Assembly (NCBI GenBank): GCA_016946835.1
Contig: JACVTC010000357.1
Coordinates: 1 to 39,136 of the forward strand
Origin: Neocallimastix lanati (nom. inval.)
Taxonomy: Eukaryota; Neocallimastigomycota; Neocallimastigomycetes; Neocallimastigales; Neocallimastigaceae
Length of the DNA stretch: 39,136 nucleotides
Direction of reading: 5' to 3'
Notes under the pieces: generated by a model
What the model was told of the DNA's origin: nothing
Seen by the model: the letters and a program-made list of their open reading frames with translations, nothing else
Database searches by the model: none
Shown: in pieces, positions 8,555 to 18,379 of the stretch
How positions within the stretch are numbered: the stretch's first letter is position 1
Layout: every line of letters begins with the position of its first letter
Translations under genes and position numbers: made by a program

Positions 8555-9552
8555 GTACTGACTTTTTTGACATTAGTAGTAGAATAATTACTACTATTAT
8601 TGTTATTGTTGTTATTGTATTTATTATTATAATTATAATTTCTTGATGATTTGTAGGACGATTTTTTATTGGGTTTTTTATTAGTATTATTATTTCTATT
8701 ACTGCTAATTTTACTTTTAATTTTAAAAGAATTTTCTAATAGGATACATTTTGTAATAATTGCTTCTAATGTATTTGGTAAATTTTCCATTTTCTTAATT
8801 TCTTCTTTAAATTTTGGGTGTAAACCATTGTAAAAAAATAGAGCAAGACTTTTATCTTCTAAATCTAATTGGTTACTATAGGCACGAAAACTTTCTATAT
8901 ATTGGTTGATGTTTCCATAGTTATGTTTTAATTCTAATAGTTGAATTTGAGCAAGTTTTTTACTTTCAACATTAGGGAAGGCAGCTTTTAAACCATCCAA
9001 TAATTCTTGTAATGAAGCTGGTACCACATTACCTTTGTATTTTGTAAGATACCAATTCCTAGCAGCATCTCTAAGTCTAGTTTTTACAAAATTAACACGA
9101 GCATCTGGTGGTAGTAAATTATTTGGATATGCCTTAAATGTTGCAGAACATAATTCACAGAATAATTCAACTTCAGCTGGTACACCAGTAAACAATCCTG
9201 GATCTGGTACTTGTGCTATAGGATAGGTAATTCTTCCTCTCATAACTACATCATTGTCTAGATCATAATTAGTAGAAGAGTCAGAACGTCCACTATCATC
9301 ATTGCTATTATCGTCCCCAGGCCTCGGAGTTGCCCGTTGATGGATATATCTATCTTGAATTTCATTTCTTAACATGGTAGCAATATTCTGGTTATTAGCA
9401 GCAATTTCTTGTTGAAATCTACCATACATTTGGGTAGCAAAAGCCTCTAAATCAGTCCTACTAACAGCAGTTTGGTTCAAAGTTTGAAGTACTTCATTGA
9501 TGGCAGTACCAAGTTCTTGCCTAAATCTTTCCATAAAATCTTGATTGGACAT
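8545..9552 (-). CDS. gag: Gag, element A copy 1
   Basis: A 335-residue structural protein that should form the virus-like particle. Residues 120-275 look like a retrotransposon Gag capsid domain: RDAARNWY around W167, a helix-rich middle, and FFYNGLHPKF at 239-248. The N-terminal 60 residues look helical and could form a coiled coil; residues 77-100 are acidic and Ser/Asn-rich. The C-terminal 60 residues are a Lys/Asn/Ser-rich tail with runs of Asn and no CCHC zinc knuckle, so RNA binding probably relies on basic residues. The start ATG lies 33 nt after the 5' LTR and is the first ATG in the leader. The gene ends exactly after a slippery AAAAAAC, and pol follows in the -1 frame. All four copies encode the same protein. 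Confidence 0.92.
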   Translation of the reverse strand: MSNQDFMERFRQELGTAINEVLQTLNQTAVSRTDLEAFATQMYGRFQQEIAANNQNIATMLRNEIQDRYIHQRATPRPGDDNSNDDSGRSDSSTNYDLDNDVVMRGRITYPIAQVPDPGLFTGVPAEVELFCELCSATFKAYPNNLLPPDARVNFVKTRLRDAARNWYLTKYKGNVVPASLQELLDGLKAAFPNVESKKLAQIQLLELKHNYGNINQYIESFRAYSNQLDLEDKSLALFFYNGLHPKFKEEIKKMENLPNTLEAIITKCILLENSFKIKSKISSNRNNNTNKKPNKKSSYKSSRNYNYNNKYNNNNNNNSSNYSTTNVKKVSTKN

Positions 9553-9575
9553 GCTAAGGTAGTTACCAAAATTCG

Positions 9576-9585
9576 GTAAGATTAT
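9576..9585 (-). other. Minus-strand primer site of element A (self-priming type)
   Basis: ATAATCTTAC on the minus strand begins at the first base after the 5' LTR and pairs perfectly with GTAAGATTAT within the LTR near the proposed RNA start. The sites for the other 5' LTRs are 16489-16498, 23400-23409 and 30312-30321. No classical TGG-type tRNA site starts within 15 nt of the LTR. Confidence 0.55.
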
Positions 9586-10650
9586 TGTAAAGGATTTCTA
9601 ATGTGGGTTAGAAATATATAAATTTTAAATAATTTAACTAGGTCAACAAGTCCTTATATAGTAATAAAAAGGATTAGATTCTTATAAAATATTGATCAAA
9701 TAATTATTGAAATAAAAGAATACTTTTTATTATAATAAACACTAATAAAATATTATAAAAATATATTTAAAAGTTTCTTTTTTATATTTATAACTTTTAT
9801 TTATAATTATTATTAATTAATTATTATTATTACTATAATAGATTATTCTTATATTAATAATCTTACAAAGATTTAATTCTAAATCAAATTAATGTCTTTT
9901 TATATTATTTTCTAAAAATAATTATTATAATAATATTTATTTAATACATGTATTTTTTTATATATATAAAACTAAACTATTTAATTAATAAACTATCTAA
10001 ATAAAATATAAAACTAAAGGAGATATTGTTTTTATTATTCATTATTCATAAGACTAGTCATTTTCATTATTCATATTGAGTCAGAATATTATTCTAAAGT
10101 CATTATCTAAATAATTATAACTAATAAAAATAAAACATAATTGTTAGTAAAAATATAATATAATAATTCGTATTTAAACATAATATAATTATTTGTTATT
10201 AATGGATAAATTATATAATAATTTGTATAGTAATGGATTAATTATTAAGGGGCCCTATCAAAATAATTTCTCCAATATTATATATATATTATTGATATTT
10301 ATCCAAAACTTTGAATCACGATATCTCGTGAACCAGTGGAGATATCGAGCTAAAAATTTGATATTTTTCTTCTCGGAAGCTAAAGCTTCCGAATGAGCAT
10401 AATACCAAGCGCGAAACTCAATTATTTGGCGAGATATGACTCATTGAAGTGAGTCTTAAATCACACATTATTTTATTATTTAATTATTGAAAAATTTAAA
10501 ATAAATTTTTATATTTAAATTGTTTAATATGAATCATATTTAGTAATAATAAATAATATAATATTATATAATGAATTAATGACGATTGAATAATATTTTT
10601 GTTTGCAATTCCAAAGTGATTTCAAACTAAATCACCTCGTAATCGCGACA
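9586..10650 (-). repeat. A LTR 2, 1065 bp
   Basis: It serves as 5' LTR for copy 1 and 3' LTR for copy 2. It is identical to the other LTRs apart from a run of 7 T instead of 6 near 9954 and one T fewer than LTR 1 near 10368. Confidence 0.92.
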
Positions 10651-11468
10651 TCGCTCCTCCTGAAGAATCGAATTCCAGGCGATTGAATAATTCATATATT
10701 AGGAATATACATGATAATATATTATGATTGACTCAATATATAGTTGAAATATAATTACAATATATAATATTGAAAAATTATTGAATAGAAATTAACATAT
10801 TAAAATATTGAAATATAGTTCCATATATGGTGAAAAATTTTTATCATAAATTCTAATTAATAATATTTTGTTGAAAATTTAAACTCTACTTATTATAGAA
10901 TTGCATAAATTTAATTTAAATAAATTAAAAATTTCAAAAAAATAAATTTTTTATTTGAATATTATATATAATTGATTTTTAATAATATTTTTAATAATAA
11001 AATATATTCTTGAAAAATTTATTATAAAATTATTGATATATAGAAAAATTTTAAAATTTTTTGAAAAAGCTGATTTTACTGAATTTTTTGTAAAATATAA
11101 TTATTGAGATCTATTTTATTTTTTATCTGTAAAATGTGAAATTTGAAATTTAAGTAATTTTACTTGTAAATTTTAATATTGTATAATTATTTTTATATAT
11201 TTTATAATAAAGATTTTGTGTAATTTATTTTTGAATATGCTCAAGTTAATTTTTTGAAATAAACTAAAAATTTAGTTTTAATTATTTTTTAATTATTTTT
11301 AATAAAATAAAATTGAAAAAATTTTTGAAATTGAAATTCCATTTATTTGAAATTATTTTTGAAATTTAAATTTAATTAGTGAGATGAGTTTATGAAAATA
11401 ATAAATTTGTATTACTAAGTTGATTTTTGGTACTTTATTATAAAAATTGATTAATAAATTGCTTTGTT

Positions 11469-14400
11469 TTAGAATTTCCTGATACTTTTGTTGAAATTAA
11501 TTAACATTTCTTGATATTGAATATCATTTTCGATAACTGATGCTGGAACCCAGTTACATTGTTGTTTATAGTTGTATCTAACTTTGTATTCATACCTTTT
11601 CTCTTTGTAATTTGGCCTAAAGTCTAAGATTTCAGTTATTCTAGCGGCTGTTTCTCTATACCTTGTCCTCCCTTTGAATTTTTCAGGAGTTGGAACATAC
11701 GGTTCTAACTCAGAAACATGGAAAATTGGATAATGTTTTGGGAATGGAGATTTAGAAATATCTATTCTATAATTACCATTCTTTAAAACTTCTAAAACTT
11801 TATATGGTCCATACTTACGAGGAGCTAATTTAGCTGATTCAGCGGTAGTAAATGCTGGTGGAGCATTAACCCAAACTTTTTCACCTTCTTTAAATTCAGG
11901 AGCAATCATTCTTTTCTTGTCTGCAGCTCTTTTGTAAAGATCTTGAGCTCTTAATAAGACTTCTTTGACATGTAAAAAGTTTTTTCCTACATCTTCGATA
12001 TATTCGAAATTAGAATTAGATCCTTGGAATAAAAATATTTCGTCCATTGGTGGATGGAAACCATAATTAATGAAAAATGGAGTTTGTTTTGTAGACTCAT
12101 GAACTGAATTGTTATAAACAAATTCTGCTAAATGTAGCCATTTAATCCAGTCATCATGGAAGAATGCTCTAGTGTAGCATCGTAAATATTGTGCGATGAA
12201 TGAATTACATCTCTCAACCTGTCCAACAGTTTCGTGGTGATCAGTAGTTGCTATTTTTGAAGCAATTCTAAGTTTTTCTAATATTTCTGTCCATAAAGCA
12301 CTTGTAAATTGAGAACCTCTATCAGAGTAAATGTCAGAAGGTAAACCGTGAATCCTAAATATTTCTTTTAAAAATGCTTCAGCAGTTTCTTCAGCTGTAG
12401 GTATAATTTTAAATGGTATTAAGTGAATCATTTTTGAAAATCGATCCACAACCACCATAATTACTGTGTATTTTTTAGATTCAGGTAGACCGCATAAAAA
12501 ATCAATTTCGATCGATCTCCAAGGTCGATCTGGAATTTCAAGTGGTCGTAAAAAATCATACTTTTTATGTCTACTAGCCTTATTTCTTGCACAGTTTTCG
12601 CATGAATTAACGAAACTTGTTATATCTTGATGCATTTTTGGCCACCAAAAATTTCTCATAATCAATTCTTCTGTACGTCGAATACCAAGATGACCTGCTG
12701 CGGGATTTTCATGATACCTTTTTAATATTTCTAGTCTTAATTTTTCAGGAACATAAATTAAATTACCATACCATATCATATTATTTTTAATTTTAAATTT
12801 ATTCATCTTTCTAAAAGGTCGGTAGTAGTATCCTTGACTAGCATTAATTGGACCAAAGTAATGATAGATATCATCAGCAGTACTATCAGTTTTAGTTGCT
12901 TCAATTATTTCTTCAATAAGTGTGTTGGAAATACCCATTAAACATGAAGATGGATCAATATTACTACTGTCTAAGATATATTCTGGTTGTTCATATTCGG
13001 GTTTTTGTAAATAATCTGGTCTGCGAGATAAACTATCCGGTTTTCCATTCTTTTTTCCTTGTCGATAAATTAATTGGAAGTTAAATTCTTGAAAGAACAT
13101 GTGCCAACGTTGTTGCCGTTGGTTGCCTACCTTTCCGCCTAAAGTATAAATTAAATTTTTATGGTCAGTAAAGACCGTAACTTGATGTTTTGCACCAAGT
13201 AATAAATGTCGCCAGTTGGAAAAAGCACATTTTATTGCTAAAAGTTCTTTTTCAGTGATTGAGTAATTTACTTCTACATTTGATAAACTTCTTGAATAGT
13301 AAGCAACAGGGTGAAGTTTACCTTCATCATCCTTTTGAGATAGAATACCACCTATTGCATAGTTGCTAGCATCACACTCAACAATAAATGGTTTACTTGG
13401 GTCTGGATGTATTAATACAGGAGCGGTAGTAAGTCTATTTTTTAATTCTTGAAAAGCATTTTCGCATTTGTTATCCCAAATAAATTTATTATTTTTCTTT
13501 GTTAGGTTGTGTAGTGGTCTGGCGATTTGTGCAAAATTTTCTACAAACCTTCTGTAGTAGTTACAAAGACCGACAAAACGTTGTACATCCTTAACACATG
13601 TGGGAGTAGGCCATTCTTTCACAGATTTAATCTTTTCTGGATCGGTAGATATACCTTTTCCTGAAATTACATATCCTAAAAATTGAACTTCATCTTTGTG
13701 GAATTCACATTTCTTTAATTTAGCGTATAAATTATTTTCTAATAATTTTTGTAAAACTTCGCGAACATGTTGTATATGTTCATCCAATGTTTTGGAGTAG
13801 ATTAAAATATCGTCCAAATATAGAATTACAGATTTTTCTAAGAATGGGCGTAAAACTGAATTTATAAATGATTGAAAAGTTGCAGGTGCATTTTTCAAAC
13901 CGAAAGGCATTACGAGATATTCGTAATGACCATATTTTGTGCGGAAGGCGGTTTTGTATTCATCACCTTCACGTATACGTATTAAATTATACGCTGAACG
14001 TAAGTCAAGTTTTGTAAAATATTGTGCACCTTTGACTTTTTCGATAATATCATTGATTAGTGGTAGAGGATATGAATTTCTGACTGTTACGTCGTTTAAT
14101 TTTCTATAATCGACGCAAAGTCGTAAAGTACCATCTTTCTTTTTCTGGAATAAAATAGGATAACCAGCAGGAGATTCAGAAAGACGTATAAAACCTTTTT
14201 TCTCGTTATCTTTAATGTATTGCTTTAATACTTCGTCCTCTTCTTCAGAAAGTGGGTAAATAGGGCAGTAATGTAAGGTAGCATCCTTTTGTAGAACAAT
14301 TTTACAGTCAACTAATCTGTGGGGAGGTAGTTTGTCAGCATTTTTCTTGCTAAAAACTTCAAATAAGTCTCTATAAGGTTCCGGAATATCTTCAATTTTG

Positions 14401-15434
14401 TCTTCTTCTTCATCAATTTCATCATCTTCTTCAGTAAAAGTATCTTCAAAATTATTTAAAAATGAATAAATAAAAAGATTGTAATTAAATTTATTGAAAT
14501 TTCGTTTTGAAATTACTTTATTTTTTGAAAAATTTTTTGTAGTAAAACAATTTTTATTATTGGTAAATTTTTTGGTTACACGAAATTTTTTAAATTTATA
14601 ATAATTTTTAAATTTTTTAGAATTTTTTGAAAAGTAATTTCTAAAATTGAATTTCGAATTTTTTCTAAATTTTGAATAATAATTATAAAATTTTGAAGAT
14701 GATTTATACTTAGGTGAATAATAATTATAATATGAATTTTTTGGTTTTATTGAATAAAAATTATTATTAAAATATTTTTTGTGAAATTGTTTTTTGTTAA
14801 ATTTCAATTTATTTGAAAAATATAAAAATTTTGGTTTTTTATTGAAAAAATTTTTAGAAAAAATTTTTGGAAAATTTTTATAATAATTAAAATTTGAAAA
14901 ATTAATTTTATTATTTAAATTTGTTATAGATACTGATTTTTTCTTAAATGAATTGAAATTTAAATTGGAGAAAATAAATTTATTTTTGTAATTAAATTGA
15001 ATTTCATATTTATTCATAAATTTATTTCCAAGTAAAATATCTGTAGGTATTTTATCAGTAACTAAGAAACCATCTTTAAAAGTAGCAATGTAAAATTTAT
15101 TATTGATTGAGATTCTTAATTGAAATTTCAAAACAACAATTTCTTTTATAAAAGCTGAGCCACTAATTCCTTTTATTTCAATAGAATTAATAGCTTTATG
15201 CTTTTGTAAATTTAATTTTGATACTAAATCTTTAGAAATAAAATTGCAATAGGATCCACTATCTAAAATAGTTGAATATTTAGTAAATTTATTATTAAAT
15301 TTATTTTCAATATTATTTAATTTTAGTGGAATAAAAGTTTTTAAAGTAAAAAATGTATTTGGTAATTTTGGTATTTTTGTGGAGTCAAGTACTGGGAAAT
15401 TATAATGATATGTTTTATGGTTTTGAACATTCAT
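11469..15434 (-). CDS. pol: Pol polyprotein, element A copy 2 (protease, RT, RNase H, chromodomain integrase)
   Basis: A 1321-residue polyprotein made as a Gag-Pol fusion by -1 frameshifting; the listed ATG is only the first Met in a frame already open from 15485. Domains in order: retropepsin with ILDSGS (D58) and ILLG (133-136); a 150-335 spacer made almost only of Lys, Phe, Asn, Tyr and Ser; an acidic stretch (334-350); reverse transcriptase with LDLRSAY (477-482), MPFGLKNAP (509-517) and YLDD (539-542); RNase H with D688, E729, D757 and D800; integrase with HHCC finger (H908, H915, C945, C948), catalytic D978, D1038 and E1074 (D,D-35-E), GPY at 1209-1211; and a chromodomain-like end (about 1264-1310). 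Motif order PR-RT-RH-IN marks Ty3/gypsy, and the chromodomain marks a chromovirus. The frame is complete, so this copy looks potentially active. Confidence 0.95.
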   Translation of the reverse strand: MNVQNHKTYHYNFPVLDSTKIPKLPNTFFTLKTFIPLKLNNIENKFNNKFTKYSTILDSGSYCNFISKDLVSKLNLQKHKAINSIEIKGISGSAFIKEIVVLKFQLRISINNKFYIATFKDGFLVTDKIPTDILLGNKFMNKYEIQFNYKNKFIFSNLNFNSFKKKSVSITNLNNKINFSNFNYYKNFPKIFSKNFFNKKPKFLYFSNKLKFNKKQFHKKYFNNNFYSIKPKNSYYNYYSPKYKSSSKFYNYYSKFRKNSKFNFRNYFSKNSKKFKNYYKFKKFRVTKKFTNNKNCFTTKNFSKNKVISKRNFNKFNYNLFIYSFLNNFEDTFTEEDDEIDEEEDKIEDIPEPYRDLFEVFSKKNADKLPPHRLVDCKIVLQKDATLHYCPIYPLSEEEDEVLKQYIKDNEKKGFIRLSESPAGYPILFQKKKDGTLRLCVDYRKLNDVTVRNSYPLPLINDIIEKVKGAQYFTKLDLRSAYNLIRIREGDEYKTAFRTKYGHYEYLVMPFGLKNAPATFQSFINSVLRPFLEKSVILYLDDILIYSKTLDEHIQHVREVLQKLLENNLYAKLKKCEFHKDEVQFLGYVISGKGISTDPEKIKSVKEWPTPTCVKDVQRFVGLCNYYRRFVENFAQIARPLHNLTKKNNKFIWDNKCENAFQELKNRLTTAPVLIHPDPSKPFIVECDASNYAIGGILSQKDDEGKLHPVAYYSRSLSNVEVNYSITEKELLAIKCAFSNWRHLLLGAKHQVTVFTDHKNLIYTLGGKVGNQRQQRWHMFFQEFNFQLIYRQGKKNGKPDSLSRRPDYLQKPEYEQPEYILDSSNIDPSSCLMGISNTLIEEIIEATKTDSTADDIYHYFGPINASQGYYYRPFRKMNKFKIKNNMIWYGNLIYVPEKLRLEILKRYHENPAAGHLGIRRTEELIMRNFWWPKMHQDITSFVNSCENCARNKASRHKKYDFLRPLEIPDRPWRSIEIDFLCGLPESKKYTVIMVVVDRFSKMIHLIPFKIIPTAEETAEAFLKEIFRIHGLPSDIYSDRGSQFTSALWTEILEKLRIASKIATTDHHETVGQVERCNSFIAQYLRCYTRAFFHDDWIKWLHLAEFVYNNSVHESTKQTPFFINYGFHPPMDEIFLFQGSNSNFEYIEDVGKNFLHVKEVLLRAQDLYKRAADKKRMIAPEFKEGEKVWVNAPPAFTTAESAKLAPRKYGPYKVLEVLKNGNYRIDISKSPFPKHYPIFHVSELEPYVPTPEKFKGRTRYRETAARITEILDFRPNYKEKRYEYKVRYNYKQQCNWVPASVIENDIQYQEMLINFNKSIRKF

Positions 15435-15467
15435 AGACTCCTTATGATGTTCATTAGTTAGTTTTTT
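15381..15467 (-). promoter_or_regulatory. -1 frameshift signal of A copy 2
   Basis: Same heptamer (15467-15461), 7-nt spacer and pseudoknot-forming arms as copy 1, with no base changes seen. Confidence 0.85.
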
Positions 15468-16465
15468 GTACTGACTTTTTTGACATTAGTAGTAGAATAA
15501 TTACTACTATTATTGTTATTGTTGTTATTGTATTTATTATTATAATTATAATTTCTTGATGATTTGTAGGACGATTTTTTATTGGGTTTTTTATTAGTAT
15601 TATTATTTCTATTACTGCTAATTTTACTTTTAATTTTAAAAGAATTTTCTAATAGGATACATTTTGTAATAATTGCTTCTAATGTATTTGGTAAATTTTC
15701 CATTTTCTTAATTTCTTCTTTAAATTTTGGGTGTAAACCATTGTAAAAAAATAGAGCAAGACTTTTATCTTCTAAATCTAATTGGTTACTATAGGCACGA
15801 AAACTTTCTATATATTGGTTGATGTTTCCATAGTTATGTTTTAATTCTAATAGTTGAATTTGAGCAAGTTTTTTACTTTCAACATTAGGGAAGGCAGCTT
15901 TTAAACCATCCAATAATTCTTGTAATGAAGCTGGTACCACATTACCTTTGTATTTTGTAAGATACCAATTCCTAGCAGCATCTCTAAGTCTAGTTTTTAC
16001 AAAATTAACACGAGCATCTGGTGGTAGTAAATTATTTGGATATGCCTTAAATGTTGCAGAACATAATTCACAGAATAATTCAACTTCAGCTGGTACACCA
16101 GTAAACAATCCTGGATCTGGTACTTGTGCTATAGGATAGGTAATTCTTCCTCTCATAACTACATCATTGTCTAGATCATAATTAGTAGAAGAGTCAGAAC
16201 GTCCACTATCATCATTGCTATTATCGTCCCCAGGCCTCGGAGTTGCCCGTTGATGGATATATCTATCTTGAATTTCATTTCTTAACATGGTAGCAATATT
16301 CTGGTTATTAGCAGCAATTTCTTGTTGAAATCTACCATACATTTGGGTAGCAAAAGCCTCTAAATCAGTCCTACTAACAGCAGTTTGGTTCAAAGTTTGA
16401 AGTACTTCATTGATGGCAGTACCAAGTTCTTGCCTAAATCTTTCCATAAAATCTTGATTGGACAT
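15458..16465 (-). CDS. gag: Gag, element A copy 2
   Basis: 335 residues, identical to the copy 1 Gag (8545-9552), with the same 33-nt leader and the same slippery end. Together with the intact pol at 11469-15434 this makes a complete coding set. Confidence 0.92.
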   Translation of the reverse strand: MSNQDFMERFRQELGTAINEVLQTLNQTAVSRTDLEAFATQMYGRFQQEIAANNQNIATMLRNEIQDRYIHQRATPRPGDDNSNDDSGRSDSSTNYDLDNDVVMRGRITYPIAQVPDPGLFTGVPAEVELFCELCSATFKAYPNNLLPPDARVNFVKTRLRDAARNWYLTKYKGNVVPASLQELLDGLKAAFPNVESKKLAQIQLLELKHNYGNINQYIESFRAYSNQLDLEDKSLALFFYNGLHPKFKEEIKKMENLPNTLEAIITKCILLENSFKIKSKISSNRNNNTNKKPNKKSSYKSSRNYNYNNKYNNNNNNNSSNYSTTNVKKVSTKN

Positions 16466-16498
16466 GCTAAGGTAGTTACCAAAATTCGGTAAGATTAT

Positions 16499-17562
16499 TG
16501 TAAAGGATTTCTAATGTGGGTTAGAAATATATAAATTTTAAATAATTTAACTAGGTCAACAAGTCCTTATATAGTAATAAAAAGGATTAGATTCTTATAA
16601 AATATTGATCAAATAATTATTGAAATAAAAGAATACTTTTTATTATAATAAACACTAATAAAATATTATAAAAATATATTTAAAAGTTTCTTTTTTATAT
16701 TTATAACTTTTATTTATAATTATTATTAATTAATTATTATTATTACTATAATAGATTATTCTTATATTAATAATCTTACAAAGATTTAATTCTAAATCAA
16801 ATTAATGTCTTTTTATATTATTTTCTAAAAATAATTATTATAATAATATTTATTTAATACATGTATTTTTTATATATATAAAACTAAACTATTTAATTAA
16901 TAAACTATCTAAATAAAATATAAAACTAAAGGAGATATTGTTTTTATTATTCATTATTCATAAGACTAGTCATTTTCATTATTCATATTGAGTCAGAATA
17001 TTATTCTAAAGTCATTATCTAAATAATTATAACTAATAAAAATAAAACATAATTGTTAGTAAAAATATAATATAATAATTCGTATTTAAACATAATATAA
17101 TTATTTGTTATTAATGGATAAATTATATAATAATTTGTATAGTAATGGATTAATTATTAAGGGGCCCTATCAAAATAATTTCTCCAATATTATATATATA
17201 TTATTGATATTTATCCAAAACTTTGAATCACGATATCTCGTGAACCAGTGGAGATATCGAGCTAAAAATTTGATATTTTTCTTCTCGGAAGCTAAAGCTT
17301 CCGAATGAGCATAATACCAAGCGCGAAACTCAATTATTTGGCGAGATATGACTCATTGAAGTGAGTCTTAAATCACACATTATTTTATTATTTAATTATT
17401 GAAAAATTTAAAATAAATTTTTATATTTAAATTGTTTAATATGAATCATATTTAGTAATAATAAATAATATAATATTATATAATGAATTAATGACGATTG
17501 AATAATATTTTTGTTTGCAATTCCAAAGTGATTTCAAACTAAATCACCTCGTAATCGCGACA
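16499..17562 (-). repeat. A LTR 3, 1064 bp
   Basis: Shared between copies 2 and 3. I found no substitutions relative to LTR 4 and LTR 5. Confidence 0.92.
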
Positions 17563-18379
17563 TCGCTCCTCCTGAAGAATCGAATTCCAGGCGATTGAAT
17601 AATTCATATATTAGGAATATACATGATAATATATTATGATTGACTCAATATATAGTTGAAATATAATTACAATATATAATATTGAAAAATTATTGAATAG
17701 AAATTAACATATTAAAATATTGAAATATAGTTCCATATATGGTGAAAAATTTTTATCATAAATTCTAATTAATAATATTTTGTTGAAAATTTAAACTCTA
17801 CTTATTATAGAATTGCATAAATTTAATTTAAATAAATTAAAAATTTCAAAAAAATAAATTTTTTATTTGAATATTATATATAATTGATTTTTAATAATAT
17901 TTTTAATAATAAAATATATTCTTGAAAAATTTATTATAAAATTATTGATATATAGAAAAATTTTAAAATTTTTTGAAAAAGCTGATTTTACTGAATTTTT
18001 TGTAAAATATAATTATTGAGATCTATTTTATTTTTTATCTGTAAAATGTGAAATTTGAAATTTAAGTAATTTTACTTGTAAATTTTAATATTGTATAATT
18101 ATTTTTATATATTTTATAATAAAGATTTTGTGTAATTTATTTTTGAATATGCTCAAGTTAATTTTTTGAAATAAACTAAAAATTTAGTTTTAATTATTTT
18201 TTAATTATTTTTAATAAAATAAAATTGAAAAAATTTTGAAATTGAAATTCCATTTATTTGAAATTATTTTTGAAATTTAAATTTAATTAGTGAGATGAGT
18301 TTATGAAAATAATAAATTTGTATTACTAAGTTGATTTTTGGTACTTTATTATAAAAATTGATTAATAAATTGCTTTGTT

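Noticed and set aside
9035-9226. 63-codon plus-strand frames opposite gag (also at 15948, 22859 and 29771)
   Set aside because: Shadow of the Gag gene in the opposite strand.
9553-9573. TGGTAACTACC in the element A leader as a tRNA primer site
   Set aside because: It begins 17 nt after the LTR and runs toward the gag start, with no tRNA end that I can match. The self-complementary site at the LTR edge fits better.
10193-10396. 67-codon plus-strand frame in the A LTRs (also at 3281, 17105, 24016 and 30928)
   Set aside because: It starts at TTG, is antisense to the element, runs through the hairpin cluster and has no recognisable motif; its repetition only reflects LTR identity.
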